From Sphingomonas sp. (GTDB taxonomy: Bacteria; Pseudomonadota; Alphaproteobacteria; Sphingomonadales; Sphingomonadaceae), in the NCBI RefSeq assembly GCF_017745215.1, contig NZ_JAGHZV010000002.1, forward strand, positions 1 to 64,000: a DNA stretch of 64,000 nucleotides, written 5' to 3'. Position numbers and translations under genes: made by a program. The notes beneath the pieces were generated by a model, which did no database searches, was not told where the DNA came from, and saw only the letters and a program-made list of their open reading frames with translations. Positions 1 through 8,529 of this stretch are shown here, in pieces. The number at the start of each line of letters is the position of its first letter. Within the stretch, counting starts at the first letter, position 1.

Positions 1-79
1 ATACCGATCGCTCGCACGATGCCGCCTCCACCTCGATCTCGCCGCCATCGCCTATAACCTGCGACGCGTCGCCGCCTGA
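1..79 (+). pseudogene. Transposase C-terminus (partial, IS5-like)
   Basis: An open frame entering from the left edge (codons from base 2) ends at a TGA at 77-79. It encodes about 25 residues including CRLHLDLAAIAYNLRR. A C-terminal AIAYNLRR stretch is typical of DDE transposases of IS5-like elements. Only the tail is visible, so I cannot tell whether the complete gene lies to the left. The element's right end probably lies near 180-194. Confidence 0.5.
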
Positions 80-327
80 GCGCCCTTCAACCCCCAATAC
101 CCCGCCACCGCACCAACCAGGCCGCGTTCAAACGCGTCTCATCCCCTGACCAAACCTCAAATCCTCACACACCAACCCGTTTCGCAGAGACCTCGCTTTC
201 GCCGGGGTGACGGCCATGGAGTGCATTCGCCAATAACGGATACGATTCGATTGCGGAGCCGTTTCGCCCCCGCTAGGACCTATTCGCCTGGCTGATATGC
301 ACGCCGGTGCGAAAGGGAGACGAGAGG
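80..327. other. Intergenic: IS right flank, half palindromic repeat, operator site
   Basis: No coding signal is visible. Bases 180-194 (TTCGCAGAGACCTC) look like the terminal repeat of the neighbouring insertion sequence. Bases 195-213 match only the right arm of the palindromic repeat found ten times elsewhere in the window, as if the element had inserted into one. A putative operator is at 281-299, just ahead of the MetE-like gene. Confidence 0.45.
281..299. promoter_or_regulatory. Putative operator A (regulon motif)
   Basis: TATTCGCCTGGCTGATATG matches the motif shared with 2582-2605, 12627-12648 and 12674-12698 (consensus about TTATCAGCCTGGCTGATAT). It lies 29 bases before the chosen start of the MetE-like gene. 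The binding protein is unknown; the IclR or MarR protein of the cluster is the obvious candidate. Confidence 0.5.
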
Positions 328-1356
328 ATGTCGAAGCTGCTCCCCACCACCCTGGTGGGTTCCTATGCGATGCCCGAGTGGCTGATCGACCGCGCGCGGC
401 TCGCGGGGCGCTTCCCGCCGCGGGTGCGCGCGCGCGAGCTGTGGCGCCCGGCGTCCGAGTTTCTCGACGAAGCGCAGGAAGACGCGACGATCATGGCCAT
501 CCACATGCAGGAGATGGCCGGGCTCGACATCATCACCGACGGCGAGATGCGCCGCGAAAGCTATTCGAACCGCTTCGCCACTGCGCTGGAAGGCGTCGAC
601 CTCGACAATCCCGGCACCGCGCTCGATCGCAGCGGTCACCCCAATCCGGTGCCGCGCGTCACCGGCAGGATCCGCCGCAAGCATGCGGTGCAGGTCGGCG
701 ACGTCGAGTTCCTTCGCCGCCACACCGGTCGGATGATCAAGATCACCGTCCCCGGCCCCTTCACCATGACCCAGCAGGCGCAGAACGACTTCTACGCGAG
801 CGAGGAGGAGATGGCGCTCGACTATGCCGCGGCGGTCAATGCGGAGATCAAGGACCTGTTCGCCGCGGGCGCCGACATCGTCCAGATCGACGAGCCCTAT
901 CTCCAGGCGCGGCCCGAGAAGGCGCGCGTCTATGGTCCCAAGGCGATCGAGCGCGCGCTCGATGGCGTGACGGGAACGACCGCGCTGCACCTCTGCTTCG
1001 GCTATGCCGCGATCATCCACGGCGACCGGCCCAAGGGCTACGACTTCCTCGCCGAACTGGCAGGGACGCACGTCGACCAGGTGTCGGTCGAGACCGCCCA
1101 GCCCAGCCTCGACCCCGCCGAGCTGAGGCCGCTCAAGGATAAGAAGATCATGGTCGGCGTGCTCGACCTCAACGATCCCGAGGTGGAGACGCCGGAGGTG
1201 GTGGCCGAGCGCATCCGCCGCGCGATGACCGAAGTGCCGGTGGAGAACATCATCGTCGCGCCCGACTGCGGCTTCAAATACCTCCCGCGCGACCGCGCTT
1301 ACGGCAAGATGCGCGCGATGGTGGAAGGCGCGACGCTGGTGCGCGAGAGCCTTTGA
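328..1356 (+). CDS. Core-type MetE-like methyltransferase (cobalamin-independent methionine synthase C-terminal domain)
   Basis: This 342-aa protein consists only of the catalytic TIM-barrel domain of MetE; the N-terminal half of classical MetE (about 750 aa) is absent. The zinc/thiolate ligands of the family can be placed: HLC at 221-223, Glu255 in QVSVE and Cys314 in APDCGFKYL. DGEMRRE (71-77) matches the family's GE-R region. It should therefore bind zinc and transfer a methyl group to or from a thiol or methyl carrier, in the cytoplasm. I chose ATG 328 (MSKLLPTT) over an upstream ATG at 307 because GAGAGG precedes it. The substrate is unknown. Position at the head of an accessory metabolic cluster, behind operator A, suggests a role in methyl handling rather than bulk methionine synthesis. 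Confidence 0.75.
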   Translation: MSKLLPTTLVGSYAMPEWLIDRARLAGRFPPRVRARELWRPASEFLDEAQEDATIMAIHMQEMAGLDIITDGEMRRESYSNRFATALEGVDLDNPGTALDRSGHPNPVPRVTGRIRRKHAVQVGDVEFLRRHTGRMIKITVPGPFTMTQQAQNDFYASEEEMALDYAAAVNAEIKDLFAAGADIVQIDEPYLQARPEKARVYGPKAIERALDGVTGTTALHLCFGYAAIIHGDRPKGYDFLAELAGTHVDQVSVETAQPSLDPAELRPLKDKKIMVGVLDLNDPEVETPEVVAERIRRAMTEVPVENIIVAPDCGFKYLPRDRAYGKMRAMVEGATLVRESL

Positions 1357-1386
1357 GGCGACCTTGCGGCAGGGTATTTCCCGGTG

Positions 1387-2394
1387 ATGATTCGACGTCG
1401 CTTTCTCTCCATTGTCGTTGCGGTGCTGCTTGCCGGCTGCGGCGGGCACGCGGTGCAAGACGCGCCGCCGCCCGCAGCGCTTGGTCCCGTAGCCACGCTT
1501 CGCGCGGTTCCGAACGAGTTCGCGATCTACGGCAGCATGAAGACGCTCGAGATCGCCCCGATTCTCGTCGCGGCGCGGGACCATTATGAAGGCGAGCTGA
1601 CGCTGCAGGACGGGGGTATCCCCAATCTGATCGGCGCGCCCTCGACGGCCGGCCCCGCCGTCATCGCAACGCACGCCGAGACCCAGGCGCTGCGCTATTC
1701 GGTGACGCATCCCGAGCTGCGGATCATCCTGACCGTCACCGAGGCGCGCTACCGCATCGTTGCGCGGCGCTCGTCGGGGATCGCTCGGCTCGCCGATCTC
1801 AAGGGCAAGCGCATCGCGACGCTCGCGACAACTTCCGCGGGCTATTTCCTGGCGCGAATGCTGGGGCAGGTCCGGCTGAGCTTCGCCGACATCCAGCCGG
1901 TGCGCATCTCGCCGATCGAGGATATGGCCGGCGCGCTCGCGCGGGGCGACGTGGACGCCATTGCGATCTGGGATCCGTATTCGACAAGCGCAGCAAAGAT
2001 GCTGGGCAGCGACGCGATCGAGTTCCCGGGCGATGGCGTCTATCGCGAGCGCTTCAACCTGAACACGACCGCCGCCAACCTGGCCGATCCGCGCCAGCGC
2101 ACGCGGATCGTCGCCTTTGTCCGTGCGATCATCGAGGCGAGCGAAGCGATTCGCCGGGATCCTGCGCCGGCGCAGAAGCAGGTCCTGTGGGGCTCGAGCT
2201 TCGGACCGGAGGAGGTCGCCGCTTCCTGGCCAAACCTCAGCTTTCCAGCCGCGCTGCCCGCGGACCTGCTCGATGTGCTCGTCGATGAGGAGCGATGGCT
2301 CGCGATGCAGGACAAGCGCGCGCCGCGTTCGCGCGCCCGGCTTGCCCGGCTGATCGATGCCAGCGTGCTCGACGAGGCGCTCGGCTCACGCTGA
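1387..2394 (+). CDS. ABC-type substrate-binding lipoprotein (nitrate/sulfonate/taurine-like)
   Basis: A 335-aa protein with a lipoprotein signal: basic MIRRR, a hydrophobic stretch and the lipobox LLAGC with Cys18. The mature part looks like an SsuA/TauA/NMT1-type periplasmic binding protein, with the segments LKGKRIATL, ARGDVDAIAIWDPY and a helical C-terminus. Such proteins deliver small anions or heterocycles to an ABC importer. No permease or ATPase gene is nearby, so it is an orphan that may use a distant transporter. It starts 30 bases after the MetE-like stop and is probably co-transcribed with it. A GTG directly upstream (1384) is an alternative start. Confidence 0.65.
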   Translation: MIRRRFLSIVVAVLLAGCGGHAVQDAPPPAALGPVATLRAVPNEFAIYGSMKTLEIAPILVAARDHYEGELTLQDGGIPNLIGAPSTAGPAVIATHAETQALRYSVTHPELRIILTVTEARYRIVARRSSGIARLADLKGKRIATLATTSAGYFLARMLGQVRLSFADIQPVRISPIEDMAGALARGDVDAIAIWDPYSTSAAKMLGSDAIEFPGDGVYRERFNLNTTAANLADPRQRTRIVAFVRAIIEASEAIRRDPAPAQKQVLWGSSFGPEEVAASWPNLSFPAALPADLLDVLVDEERWLAMQDKRAPRSRARLARLIDASVLDEALGSR

Positions 2395-2405
2395 GCAACC
2401 CGAAT

Positions 2406-2487
2406 CGTCATCCCGGCGAAAGCCGGGACCCAGGGTCACGAGCGAAGTCGTCTGCTGCGGTGGGCCCCGGCTTTCGCGGGGGATGAG
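2406..2487. repeat. Palindromic intergenic repeat, copy 1
   Basis: Two inverted arms (CGTCATCCCGGCGAAAGCC and its near-complement) flank about 30 variable bases. This is the same family as the copies at 5656, 10934, 12536, 14079, 31656, 36857, 43874 and 61329. The right arm is slightly degenerate here. It lies between the lipoprotein gene and the TonB receptor. Confidence 0.85.
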
Positions 2488-2581
2488 GGCTGGGGCAAAT
2501 CGCGCCCATCGCCCTGAAACGAGACGTCGGCCCTTCGATAATATCCAACGCTGTTTGCTATTGTCCTATTTTCCGCTTGTC

Positions 2582-2605
2582 TTTATCAGCCTATCTGACA
2601 TAAGC
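2582..2605. promoter_or_regulatory. Putative operator B inside the TonB receptor promoter
   Basis: TTTATCAGCCTATCTGACAT matches the shared motif. A possible -35 (TTGTCT, 2578-2583) and -10 (CATAAG, 2599-2604) bracket it at 15-16-base spacing, so a bound repressor would occlude the promoter. The -35/-10 assignment is tentative. Confidence 0.45.
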
Positions 2606-2692
2606 GGCGGGCGCTCGAGGATGACGGGCGTTCACCTGAGGAAGACACGGCAGGCATGCCGGACCCAGGGTTGCCGGGAGAGGGAGGGCCTG

Positions 2693-5605
2693 ATGGCATA
2701 TTCGACGAACCGCCGTTTCGCGCCGTGGCTGCGCCGCGCGCTGGCGACGACTGCACTGACCGCCGCCGCGTTGGCCGGCACCACCGCGCAGGCGCAGGAC
2801 GCGCCGGCCGAGCAGCCCGCCGCCGCGGACGACGGTCCCCAGGATCAGGGCGGGGACCAGACCAAGGAGATCATCGTCACGGCCTCGCGCACGGCGCAGA
2901 ATGGCCTGCAGGCGCCGACGCCGACCCAGGTGATCGGCGACGAGATCATCAAGACCCAGGCGGCGCCGACCGTCATGGAAGTGCTCAACCAGAACCCCGT
3001 GTTCAAGGCGACGCGCTCGCCGGGCGCCAACGCGACCAACACCTCGAGCCCCGCCCAGGCGACCGCGGACCTGCGCGCGCTCGGCGGCCAGCGCACGCTG
3101 GTGCTGGTCAACCAGTCGCGCGTCGTGCCCTTCGCGCCGGCGAGCAACCTCGGCGTGCCGACCACGACCGACCTCAACCTCTTCCCGACGATGATGATCG
3201 ACCGCGTCGACGTGGTCACCGCCGGCGCCTCGGCGCTCTACGGCTCGGACGCCGTCTCGGGCGTCGTCAACATCATCATGAAGAAGGAATATCAGGGGAT
3301 CGACGTCACCGCGCAGGCGGGCATCTCGCAACAGGGCGACTATCGCACGATCCGCACCGGCTTCATCGCGGGCACCAACTTCAGCGACGACCGCGGCCAT
3401 TTCGTCGTCAGCGTCGACTATTCGGACAACAACGGCGCCGACGACATCTACTCGCGCGACTGGGGTCGCCAGGAGTGGATGATCGTCAGCAACGGCCAGC
3501 GCACCACGCCGAACACGCCGGGCTTCGGCCAGCCGGCCTTCATCCTCGCGCCGAACGTCCACAACAATCTGAGCTCGGGCGGCCTGATCATCACGACGGG
3601 GCTGACCGGCCTCACCAACATGACCTTCAACCGGGACGGCTCGCTGCGCCCCTACCAGAAGGGCACGATCTCCGGCGGCTCGACGATGATCGGCGGCGAG
3701 GGCGCCTCGATCATCAAGGGCACCGCGCTGGTCCCCGACGTGCGGCGCTTCACCGCCTACAGCAGCCTCTACTACGACATCTCGGACTCGGTGACCGCCT
3801 ATGTCGAGGGCGGCTATTCCTGGTCGCGCGGCTTCCTCGACGGCGTGCCGATGCGCCTGTCGAGCCAGATCATCAAGCGCGACAACCCGTACATCCCGGC
3901 GGCGACGCTCGCGCTGCTCCCGGCGAACGTCGCGAGCTTCAACATCAGTCGTATCGCCTACGACATGAGCAACAACCACTATAAGGTGATCAACGAGACG
4001 CCGCACGGCGTGGTCGGCTTCGATGCCAAGCTGGGCGGCTCGTGGAAGCTCGACGGCCATGTGTCGTACGGAGCCAACTACTACCAGTCCTTCACCTATC
4101 AGAACCCGGTGACTGCCAACCTCGCCTTCGCGATCGACGCGGTGCGCGATCCCGCGACGGGCAACATCGTCTGCCGCGCGGTGCTCCAGGGCAATCCGGC
4201 AGCGGCGGGCTGCCAGCCGCTCAACCTGTTCGGCGAAGGCAACAGCTCGGCCGCCGCGCGCGAGTATATCTGGGGCGAGGGCCTCGCCGAAGTGAAGTAC
4301 GACCAGCTCGCCGCGGGCATCAACCTGGTCGGCGAGCCCTTCTCGACCTGGGCGGCGCCGGTGGCGGTCGCGGTCGGCGCCGAGTATCGCCGCGAGACCG
4401 AAAGCCTCAGGGCGGATTCGATCGGTTCGGCCAACGGCTTCCTCACCGCGGGCAATGCGGTGCCCTATTCGGGCCGGTTCGACGTGAAGGAGGCCTATGC
4501 CGAGGTCACCGTCCCGCTCGCCAAGGGCACGCCGTTCCTCGAGACGCTCGATGTCAACGGCGCGATCCGCTACGCCGACTACAGCACCGTCGGCGGCCAG
4601 ACCGCGTGGAAGCTGGGCGGGGTGTGGGAGCCGATCGAGGGGCTCAACTTCCGCGTCGCCCGCTCGCGCGACATCCGCGCGCCTGCGATCAACGAACTCT
4701 ACAGCCCGGGCAGCAACGTCAGCAACAACGTCACCCTGGTGGTCGACGGCGTCACCAAGAATGCGGTGATCCCGCAGAACACCAGCGCCGGCAGCCCCAC
4801 CGTCGGGCCCGAATATGGCAAGACCTTCACGGTGGGCGCGGCCTATCGCGGGCGCGGCTTCCTGAGCGGGTTCGGCGTCTCGGTCGATTACTACAAGATC
4901 AAGATCGAGGACGCGATCACCAACCTCTCGACCGCGAACATCGCGACGCTGTGCGGCCAGGGGCAGACCTATTTCTGCAACCTGTTCACCTATGGCCCGG
5001 ATGCCAGCACCGCCGATCCAAACGACCGGATCCAGACGGGGCTGGTCGCGGGCGCGCTCAACGTCGGCGCCTTCCAGCAGGAAGGGCTCGACATGACGCT
5101 GAGCTACCGTACGCGCCTCGGCTTCCTCGGCGAGGGCGGTCACTACAACCTTTCGGCAAGCGGCACCTATATCTTCCACGCGCTGGTGGATTCGGGCACC
5201 GGCCAGTCCAATTCGGTGATCGACCGCGCGGGCGAGAACGGCTGGGCCAACCTCGGCTCGATCCCGCGCTTCCGCGGCAACCTCTCGCAGACGGTGGGCG
5301 GATCGGACTGGGAGCTGACGCTGCAGACGATCTATATCAGCCGCGGCAAGCAGGACGTCACCTACGACACTTCGCCGACGACGACGATCAACGACAACCA
5401 GGTTCCCGCGGTGGTCTATTTCAACCTCTACGGGAAGATCTTCGCCGGCACGGACAAGAAGTACGAGTTCTTCTGGGCGATCAACAACCTGCTCGACAAG
5501 GATCCGCCGCCGACGCCGTACATCATCCTCAACGGGCCGGTAAACGGGCAGTATTACGACAAGGTCGGCCGCGCGTTCATGGCGGGGGTGCGCGTGAAGT
5601 TCTGA
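2693..5605 (+). CDS. TonB-dependent outer-membrane receptor
   Basis: A 970-aa protein with a signal peptide (ends near AQAQD) and a plug beginning KEIIVTASR. The plug has the signature GASALYGSDAVSGVVN. A 22-strand-type barrel follows, ending in the outer-membrane C-terminal pattern RVKF. It should import a bulky or scarce substrate across the outer membrane using TonB energy. ATG 2693 was chosen over the longer open frame because GGGAGGG lies at proper spacing and a signal peptide follows. Sphingomonads use such receptors for aromatic and glycan substrates as well as iron chelates. The location among oxygenase and transporter genes, and operator B, favour a carbon or sulfur compound. Confidence 0.9.
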   Translation: MAYSTNRRFAPWLRRALATTALTAAALAGTTAQAQDAPAEQPAAADDGPQDQGGDQTKEIIVTASRTAQNGLQAPTPTQVIGDEIIKTQAAPTVMEVLNQNPVFKATRSPGANATNTSSPAQATADLRALGGQRTLVLVNQSRVVPFAPASNLGVPTTTDLNLFPTMMIDRVDVVTAGASALYGSDAVSGVVNIIMKKEYQGIDVTAQAGISQQGDYRTIRTGFIAGTNFSDDRGHFVVSVDYSDNNGADDIYSRDWGRQEWMIVSNGQRTTPNTPGFGQPAFILAPNVHNNLSSGGLIITTGLTGLTNMTFNRDGSLRPYQKGTISGGSTMIGGEGASIIKGTALVPDVRRFTAYSSLYYDISDSVTAYVEGGYSWSRGFLDGVPMRLSSQIIKRDNPYIPAATLALLPANVASFNISRIAYDMSNNHYKVINETPHGVVGFDAKLGGSWKLDGHVSYGANYYQSFTYQNPVTANLAFAIDAVRDPATGNIVCRAVLQGNPAAAGCQPLNLFGEGNSSAAAREYIWGEGLAEVKYDQLAAGINLVGEPFSTWAAPVAVAVGAEYRRETESLRADSIGSANGFLTAGNAVPYSGRFDVKEAYAEVTVPLAKGTPFLETLDVNGAIRYADYSTVGGQTAWKLGGVWEPIEGLNFRVARSRDIRAPAINELYSPGSNVSNNVTLVVDGVTKNAVIPQNTSAGSPTVGPEYGKTFTVGAAYRGRGFLSGFGVSVDYYKIKIEDAITNLSTANIATLCGQGQTYFCNLFTYGPDASTADPNDRIQTGLVAGALNVGAFQQEGLDMTLSYRTRLGFLGEGGHYNLSASGTYIFHALVDSGTGQSNSVIDRAGENGWANLGSIPRFRGNLSQTVGGSDWELTLQTIYISRGKQDVTYDTSPTTTINDNQVPAVVYFNLYGKIFAGTDKKYEFFWAINNLLDKDPPPTPYIILNGPVNGQYYDKVGRAFMAGVRVKF

Positions 5606-5655
5606 TGGCGGGGAAGGGCGCTCCGAGATGGGGGGCGCGCCCCTTCTTCCTTCAA

Positions 5656-5739
5656 CCGTCATCCCGGCGAAAGCGGGGACCCAGGGCAGCAGGCGACGTC
5701 GCTCTTGGCCCTGGGTCCCGGCTTTCGCCGGGATGACGG
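5656..5739. repeat. Palindromic intergenic repeat, copy 2
   Basis: Full two-arm copy between the convergent receptor gene and the SnoaL-like gene. It may act as a bidirectional terminator. Confidence 0.85.
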
Positions 5740-5760
5740 TTATGGGGTTGGGGAGAGGAA

Positions 5761-6207
5761 CTAGCTGAAGTTCAGCTGATCCCCACCCTTGAACAGGTTG
5801 ACCAGCTCGCGCCGGGTGCACAACCAGCGCTGCTCGCCCTCGTCCCAGCGGAAGGTCTCGGTCGCGCGGCTGATCCGCGTGGGCACGCGGCTCTCGAGCG
5901 GGGCTTCGCCGTCGGCGGCCCAGAGCAGCATGTACCAATGCGCGGTCGCGCCGCCGGCATCGTCGAACTCGGCGCGGAAGTTGCTGAATGCGTGCACCGC
6001 CACGCGCGCGCCGCGGCCCTCGCGCCAGCTGTAGAAGTCCTGGATCTTGTCTCGCCCCTCCAGGTGCAGCCGGCCCGAGGCATAGACGGCTTCGGGCGCA
6101 TAATAGCTGCCGGCGTCGCGGCCCCAATTGGTGTCGACGTCGTGCCAGAAGTCGGCGAGGCCCATCTCGAGCTCGGCAGTGGCGATCGCGCGTTCGCGGC
6201 GGTTCAT
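5761..6207 (-). CDS. SnoaL-like / NTF2-fold protein
   Basis: A 148-aa protein with the SnoaL-like NTF2 fold pattern: N-terminal helices with Trp/His/Asp (DFWHDVD), YAPEAVYASGR, a central LEGRDKIQDFY and C-terminal beta strands (AHWYMLLWA, EGEQRWLCTRR). Members act as small dehydratases, isomerases or hydroxylases, or as oxygenase beta-like subunits. The reaction cannot be deduced here. It is the last gene of the leftward MFS - amidohydrolase - SnoaL operon and starts 10 bases after the amidohydrolase stop, so it probably acts on a metabolite of the same route. Confidence 0.7.
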   Translation of the reverse strand: MNRRERAIATAELEMGLADFWHDVDTNWGRDAGSYYAPEAVYASGRLHLEGRDKIQDFYSWREGRGARVAVHAFSNFRAEFDDAGGATAHWYMLLWAADGEAPLESRVPTRISRATETFRWDEGEQRWLCTRRELVNLFKGGDQLNFS

Positions 6208-6217
6208 GGCTGGGTCC

Positions 6218-7018
6218 TCATGTGAAATAGAGCTGGAGCGCAGTCGCATCGATCGCGCGGCGCGTGGCGGGATCGGGGACGAGCCGCGCGTAGAGCGCGA
6301 GCGCTGCGGCATAGTCGGTGGTGCCCTCGTGGTTCACGAAGGGCGCGTCGCTGCCCCAGAGCAGGCGCTCGGGGCCGGCGTCTGCGAGCAGGCGCGCAGC
6401 GACTTCCTCGGCTAGGTCCCAGGGCAGGCGGAAGCCGGCGGAGAGCTTCGCCCAGGTCCGCCCGCCGTCGATTGCATGGAGCAGCGCCTCGGCGCCCGCG
6501 GCTCGCTCGGCGGGATCGCGCGAGGGGACGCCGAAGTGATCGACCACGAGCCGTACGCCCGAACTCAGCAATGGCGGGAGCAGGGCAGGGAGGCTCGCCC
6601 CGCCTGCGAGCAGCTCGACGTGCAGCCCGGCATCCGCGAGCCGGCGCAGGAAGCCGCGCCAGGGCTCGCTCGCCAGGTCGGGCAGCTCGGCGAGCCGCCG
6701 CCAGGTCAGCCGCACGCCGGCCACGCCGCCGTCCGCCAGCGCCTGCAACTCGGCCACGCCGGTCTCAGGCGGCAGCAGCACCGTCCCCCGCAGCTGCGGA
6801 TGCGCGTCGAGCACCGCGAGCGTATAGGCGTTCCCGTCGTCGAACAGGCTCGCCGCCGCGATCACCCCGTGTGTGATGCCGTGTGCGCCCATGTCGGCCA
6901 GCCAGGTCTCGACCGGATAGTCGTACGCCGGTCGCGAATGCGCATCCGCGGCGAAGGGCATCGCTCGCGTGAAGACATGGGCATGGGCATCGACTGTCGG
7001 CGCCCCAACGTCACCCAT
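6218..7018 (-). CDS. TIM-barrel amidohydrolase (amidohydrolase 2 family)
   Basis: A 266-aa metal-dependent hydrolase. The N-terminal VDAHAHVF carries the HxH metal motif, LVVDHFGVP supplies a barrel histidine, and LLWGSDAPF near residue 235 supplies the catalytic aspartate. This arrangement is typical of the family containing 2-pyrone-4,6-dicarboxylate lactonase (LigI) and 4-sulfomuconolactone hydrolase. It likely opens a lactone or decarboxylates a ring-derived acid in the cytoplasm. The start overlaps the MFS stop by 8 bases, indicating one operon. The substrate remains unknown. Confidence 0.8.
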   Translation of the reverse strand: MGDVGAPTVDAHAHVFTRAMPFAADAHSRPAYDYPVETWLADMGAHGITHGVIAAASLFDDGNAYTLAVLDAHPQLRGTVLLPPETGVAELQALADGGVAGVRLTWRRLAELPDLASEPWRGFLRRLADAGLHVELLAGGASLPALLPPLLSSGVRLVVDHFGVPSRDPAERAAGAEALLHAIDGGRTWAKLSAGFRLPWDLAEEVAARLLADAGPERLLWGSDAPFVNHEGTTDYAAALALYARLVPDPATRRAIDATALQLYFT

Positions 7019-8366
7019 GCGCGAGCGCGGTGCGCTGGATCGTCGGCGCGCCCTTCAGGCTCATCAGCCAGAAGGTGAAGATGCCGCCGCACGCCAGCGG
7101 GATCGCCAGCATCGCGAAGATGCCCACGGGCCCCAGCCCTTCGCCGAGCACGAACGTTCCGAACAGCGGCGCGAAGATCGAGGCGACGCGCCCTGCGCCA
7201 TAGGCCCAGCCCACGCCGGTCGCGCGGCTGTTGGCGGGGTAGAGCGAGGCGGCGAGCGCGGCGATGCTCGCCTGGCCACCGTGCTGGAACACCGCCATCG
7301 CGACCACCGCGACGAGGATGTACGGCCCGCCCGCGAGCACGCCGATCATCGCGCAGCCTACCGCGGCGAGCAGGAAGGTCGCGACCATCACGCGCTTGAA
7401 CCCCAGCCGGTCGATGAAGAAGCCGATCGAGAGCATGCCGATGAACCCCGCCACGGTGTTGGCGCCGTTGAGCCAGGCGATCTGCTGGTAGTTGAGCTCC
7501 ATCACTTCCTTGTAGATCGTCGTCTTCCACACGCCGGCAGTGATGAAGACGAAGCTCGAGATCGCGATCGCCCACATCAGCAGCGTCTTGCCGATCTGCT
7601 CGCGGCCGAGGATGTCGTTGAGCAGCACCGCGAGCGGCGGCTTGTCGGGCCTGGGCTTGGCGACCAGCGCGACGGGCACCTCGCCCTCGGGCTGCATCCG
7701 CCGTGCGAGCGCCGGGATGCGCGGATCCTCGGGGTTGCGTGCGGCGAGCGCGCGGAGCGATTCGGGCATGAACCAGATGAAGGGCAGCAGCATCGCCGGC
7801 ATCGCAAAGGCGATCCAGAAGGCGCCGCGCCAGCCATAGGGCTCGAGGATGAAGCCCTGCATCAGCGCGCCGAGCATCGCGCCGATCATCGTGCCGCTGA
7901 CGGTCACCGTGCTCATCGTCGAGCGCAGCCGCCGGGGCGCAGTCTCGGAGGCGATGCTCACCAGGATCGGCACCATCGCGGTGCCGCAGAAGCCCGCTAG
8001 GAAGCGGCAGGCCATGAAATAGGAGAGCGAGTGGGTGAAGAGGATCGCCAGCGCGCTCAGCATCATGCCCGCGTAGCAGAGCAGCAGCGCGCGGGGGCGC
8101 CCGATCCGGTCGGCGAGCGGCGGGATGAAGAAGGCGCCGACCAGCATCCCCACCTGCTGCGCGACCATCGCCGACGTGATCGCGGTCGGCGGCACGCCGA
8201 GGTCCTTGGCGAGATCGGGGAGCACCCAGCCGACGACATAGAGCTCATAGCCGTCGATCGCGGTGAGAAGCGTGCAGAGGATCAGCACCATCAGGTGGAA
8301 GCGATTGAACTTCAGGCCGTCGAGAAAGCTGTCGACATCGACTGGCCGGGCTTGCGACTCGTTCAT
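7011..8366 (-). CDS. MFS transporter, aromatic acid:H+ symporter-like
   Basis: A 451-aa inner-membrane protein with about 12 hydrophobic segments. It opens with FHLMVLILCTLLTAIDGYEL; the DGYEL/DGxD segment in TM1 is characteristic of the AAHS branch (PcaK, BenK, MhpT). The loop motif DRIGRPRALL lies between TM2 and TM3. It should import an organic acid driven by protons. First gene of the leftward operon, preceded by GGAGGGGATAA, and divergent from the marR-type gene, which may regulate it. Confidence 0.8.
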   Translation of the reverse strand: MNESQARPVDVDSFLDGLKFNRFHLMVLILCTLLTAIDGYELYVVGWVLPDLAKDLGVPPTAITSAMVAQQVGMLVGAFFIPPLADRIGRPRALLLCYAGMMLSALAILFTHSLSYFMACRFLAGFCGTAMVPILVSIASETAPRRLRSTMSTVTVSGTMIGAMLGALMQGFILEPYGWRGAFWIAFAMPAMLLPFIWFMPESLRALAARNPEDPRIPALARRMQPEGEVPVALVAKPRPDKPPLAVLLNDILGREQIGKTLLMWAIAISSFVFITAGVWKTTIYKEVMELNYQQIAWLNGANTVAGFIGMLSIGFFIDRLGFKRVMVATFLLAAVGCAMIGVLAGGPYILVAVVAMAVFQHGGQASIAALAASLYPANSRATGVGWAYGAGRVASIFAPLFGTFVLGEGLGPVGIFAMLAIPLACGGIFTFWLMSLKGAPTIQRTALAHG

Positions 8367-8424
8367 TTATCCCCTCCACACACGCACTCGGGCGGCGGTC
8401 TTCCGCTCGCCGATCTCTGGCTCG

Positions 8425-8475
8425 GAGTCGTCACTATCACATGTAATTCGCTATATACAAACGATCGTTCGGCCC
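8425..8475. promoter_or_regulatory. Divergent promoter region with possible MarR operator
   Basis: The gap between the MFS operon and the MarR gene contains an A/T-rich imperfect palindrome (TGTAATTCGCTATATACA, near 8441-8458) in otherwise G+C-rich DNA. This is where a MarR repressor would sit to control both directions. The symmetry is weak, so the assignment is tentative. Confidence 0.3.
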
Positions 8476-8529
8476 GGGGGTATGTCGGCGGCTCTGGACA
8501 GCGTTGGCGGGATCGGACACTAGGGGCGT

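Noticed and set aside
80..327. SAM or cobalamin riboswitch ahead of the MetE-like gene
   Set aside because: I could not find conserved riboswitch cores; the visible signal is the short palindromic motif.
328..1356. Calling the gene a full methionine synthase metE
   Set aside because: Only the C-terminal catalytic half is present, so the gene symbol was withheld.
2591..6127. Very long leftward open frame (1178 codons) opposite the TonB receptor
   Set aside because: It is an antisense shadow caused by high third-position G+C. The rightward frame has a signal peptide, plug and barrel signatures.
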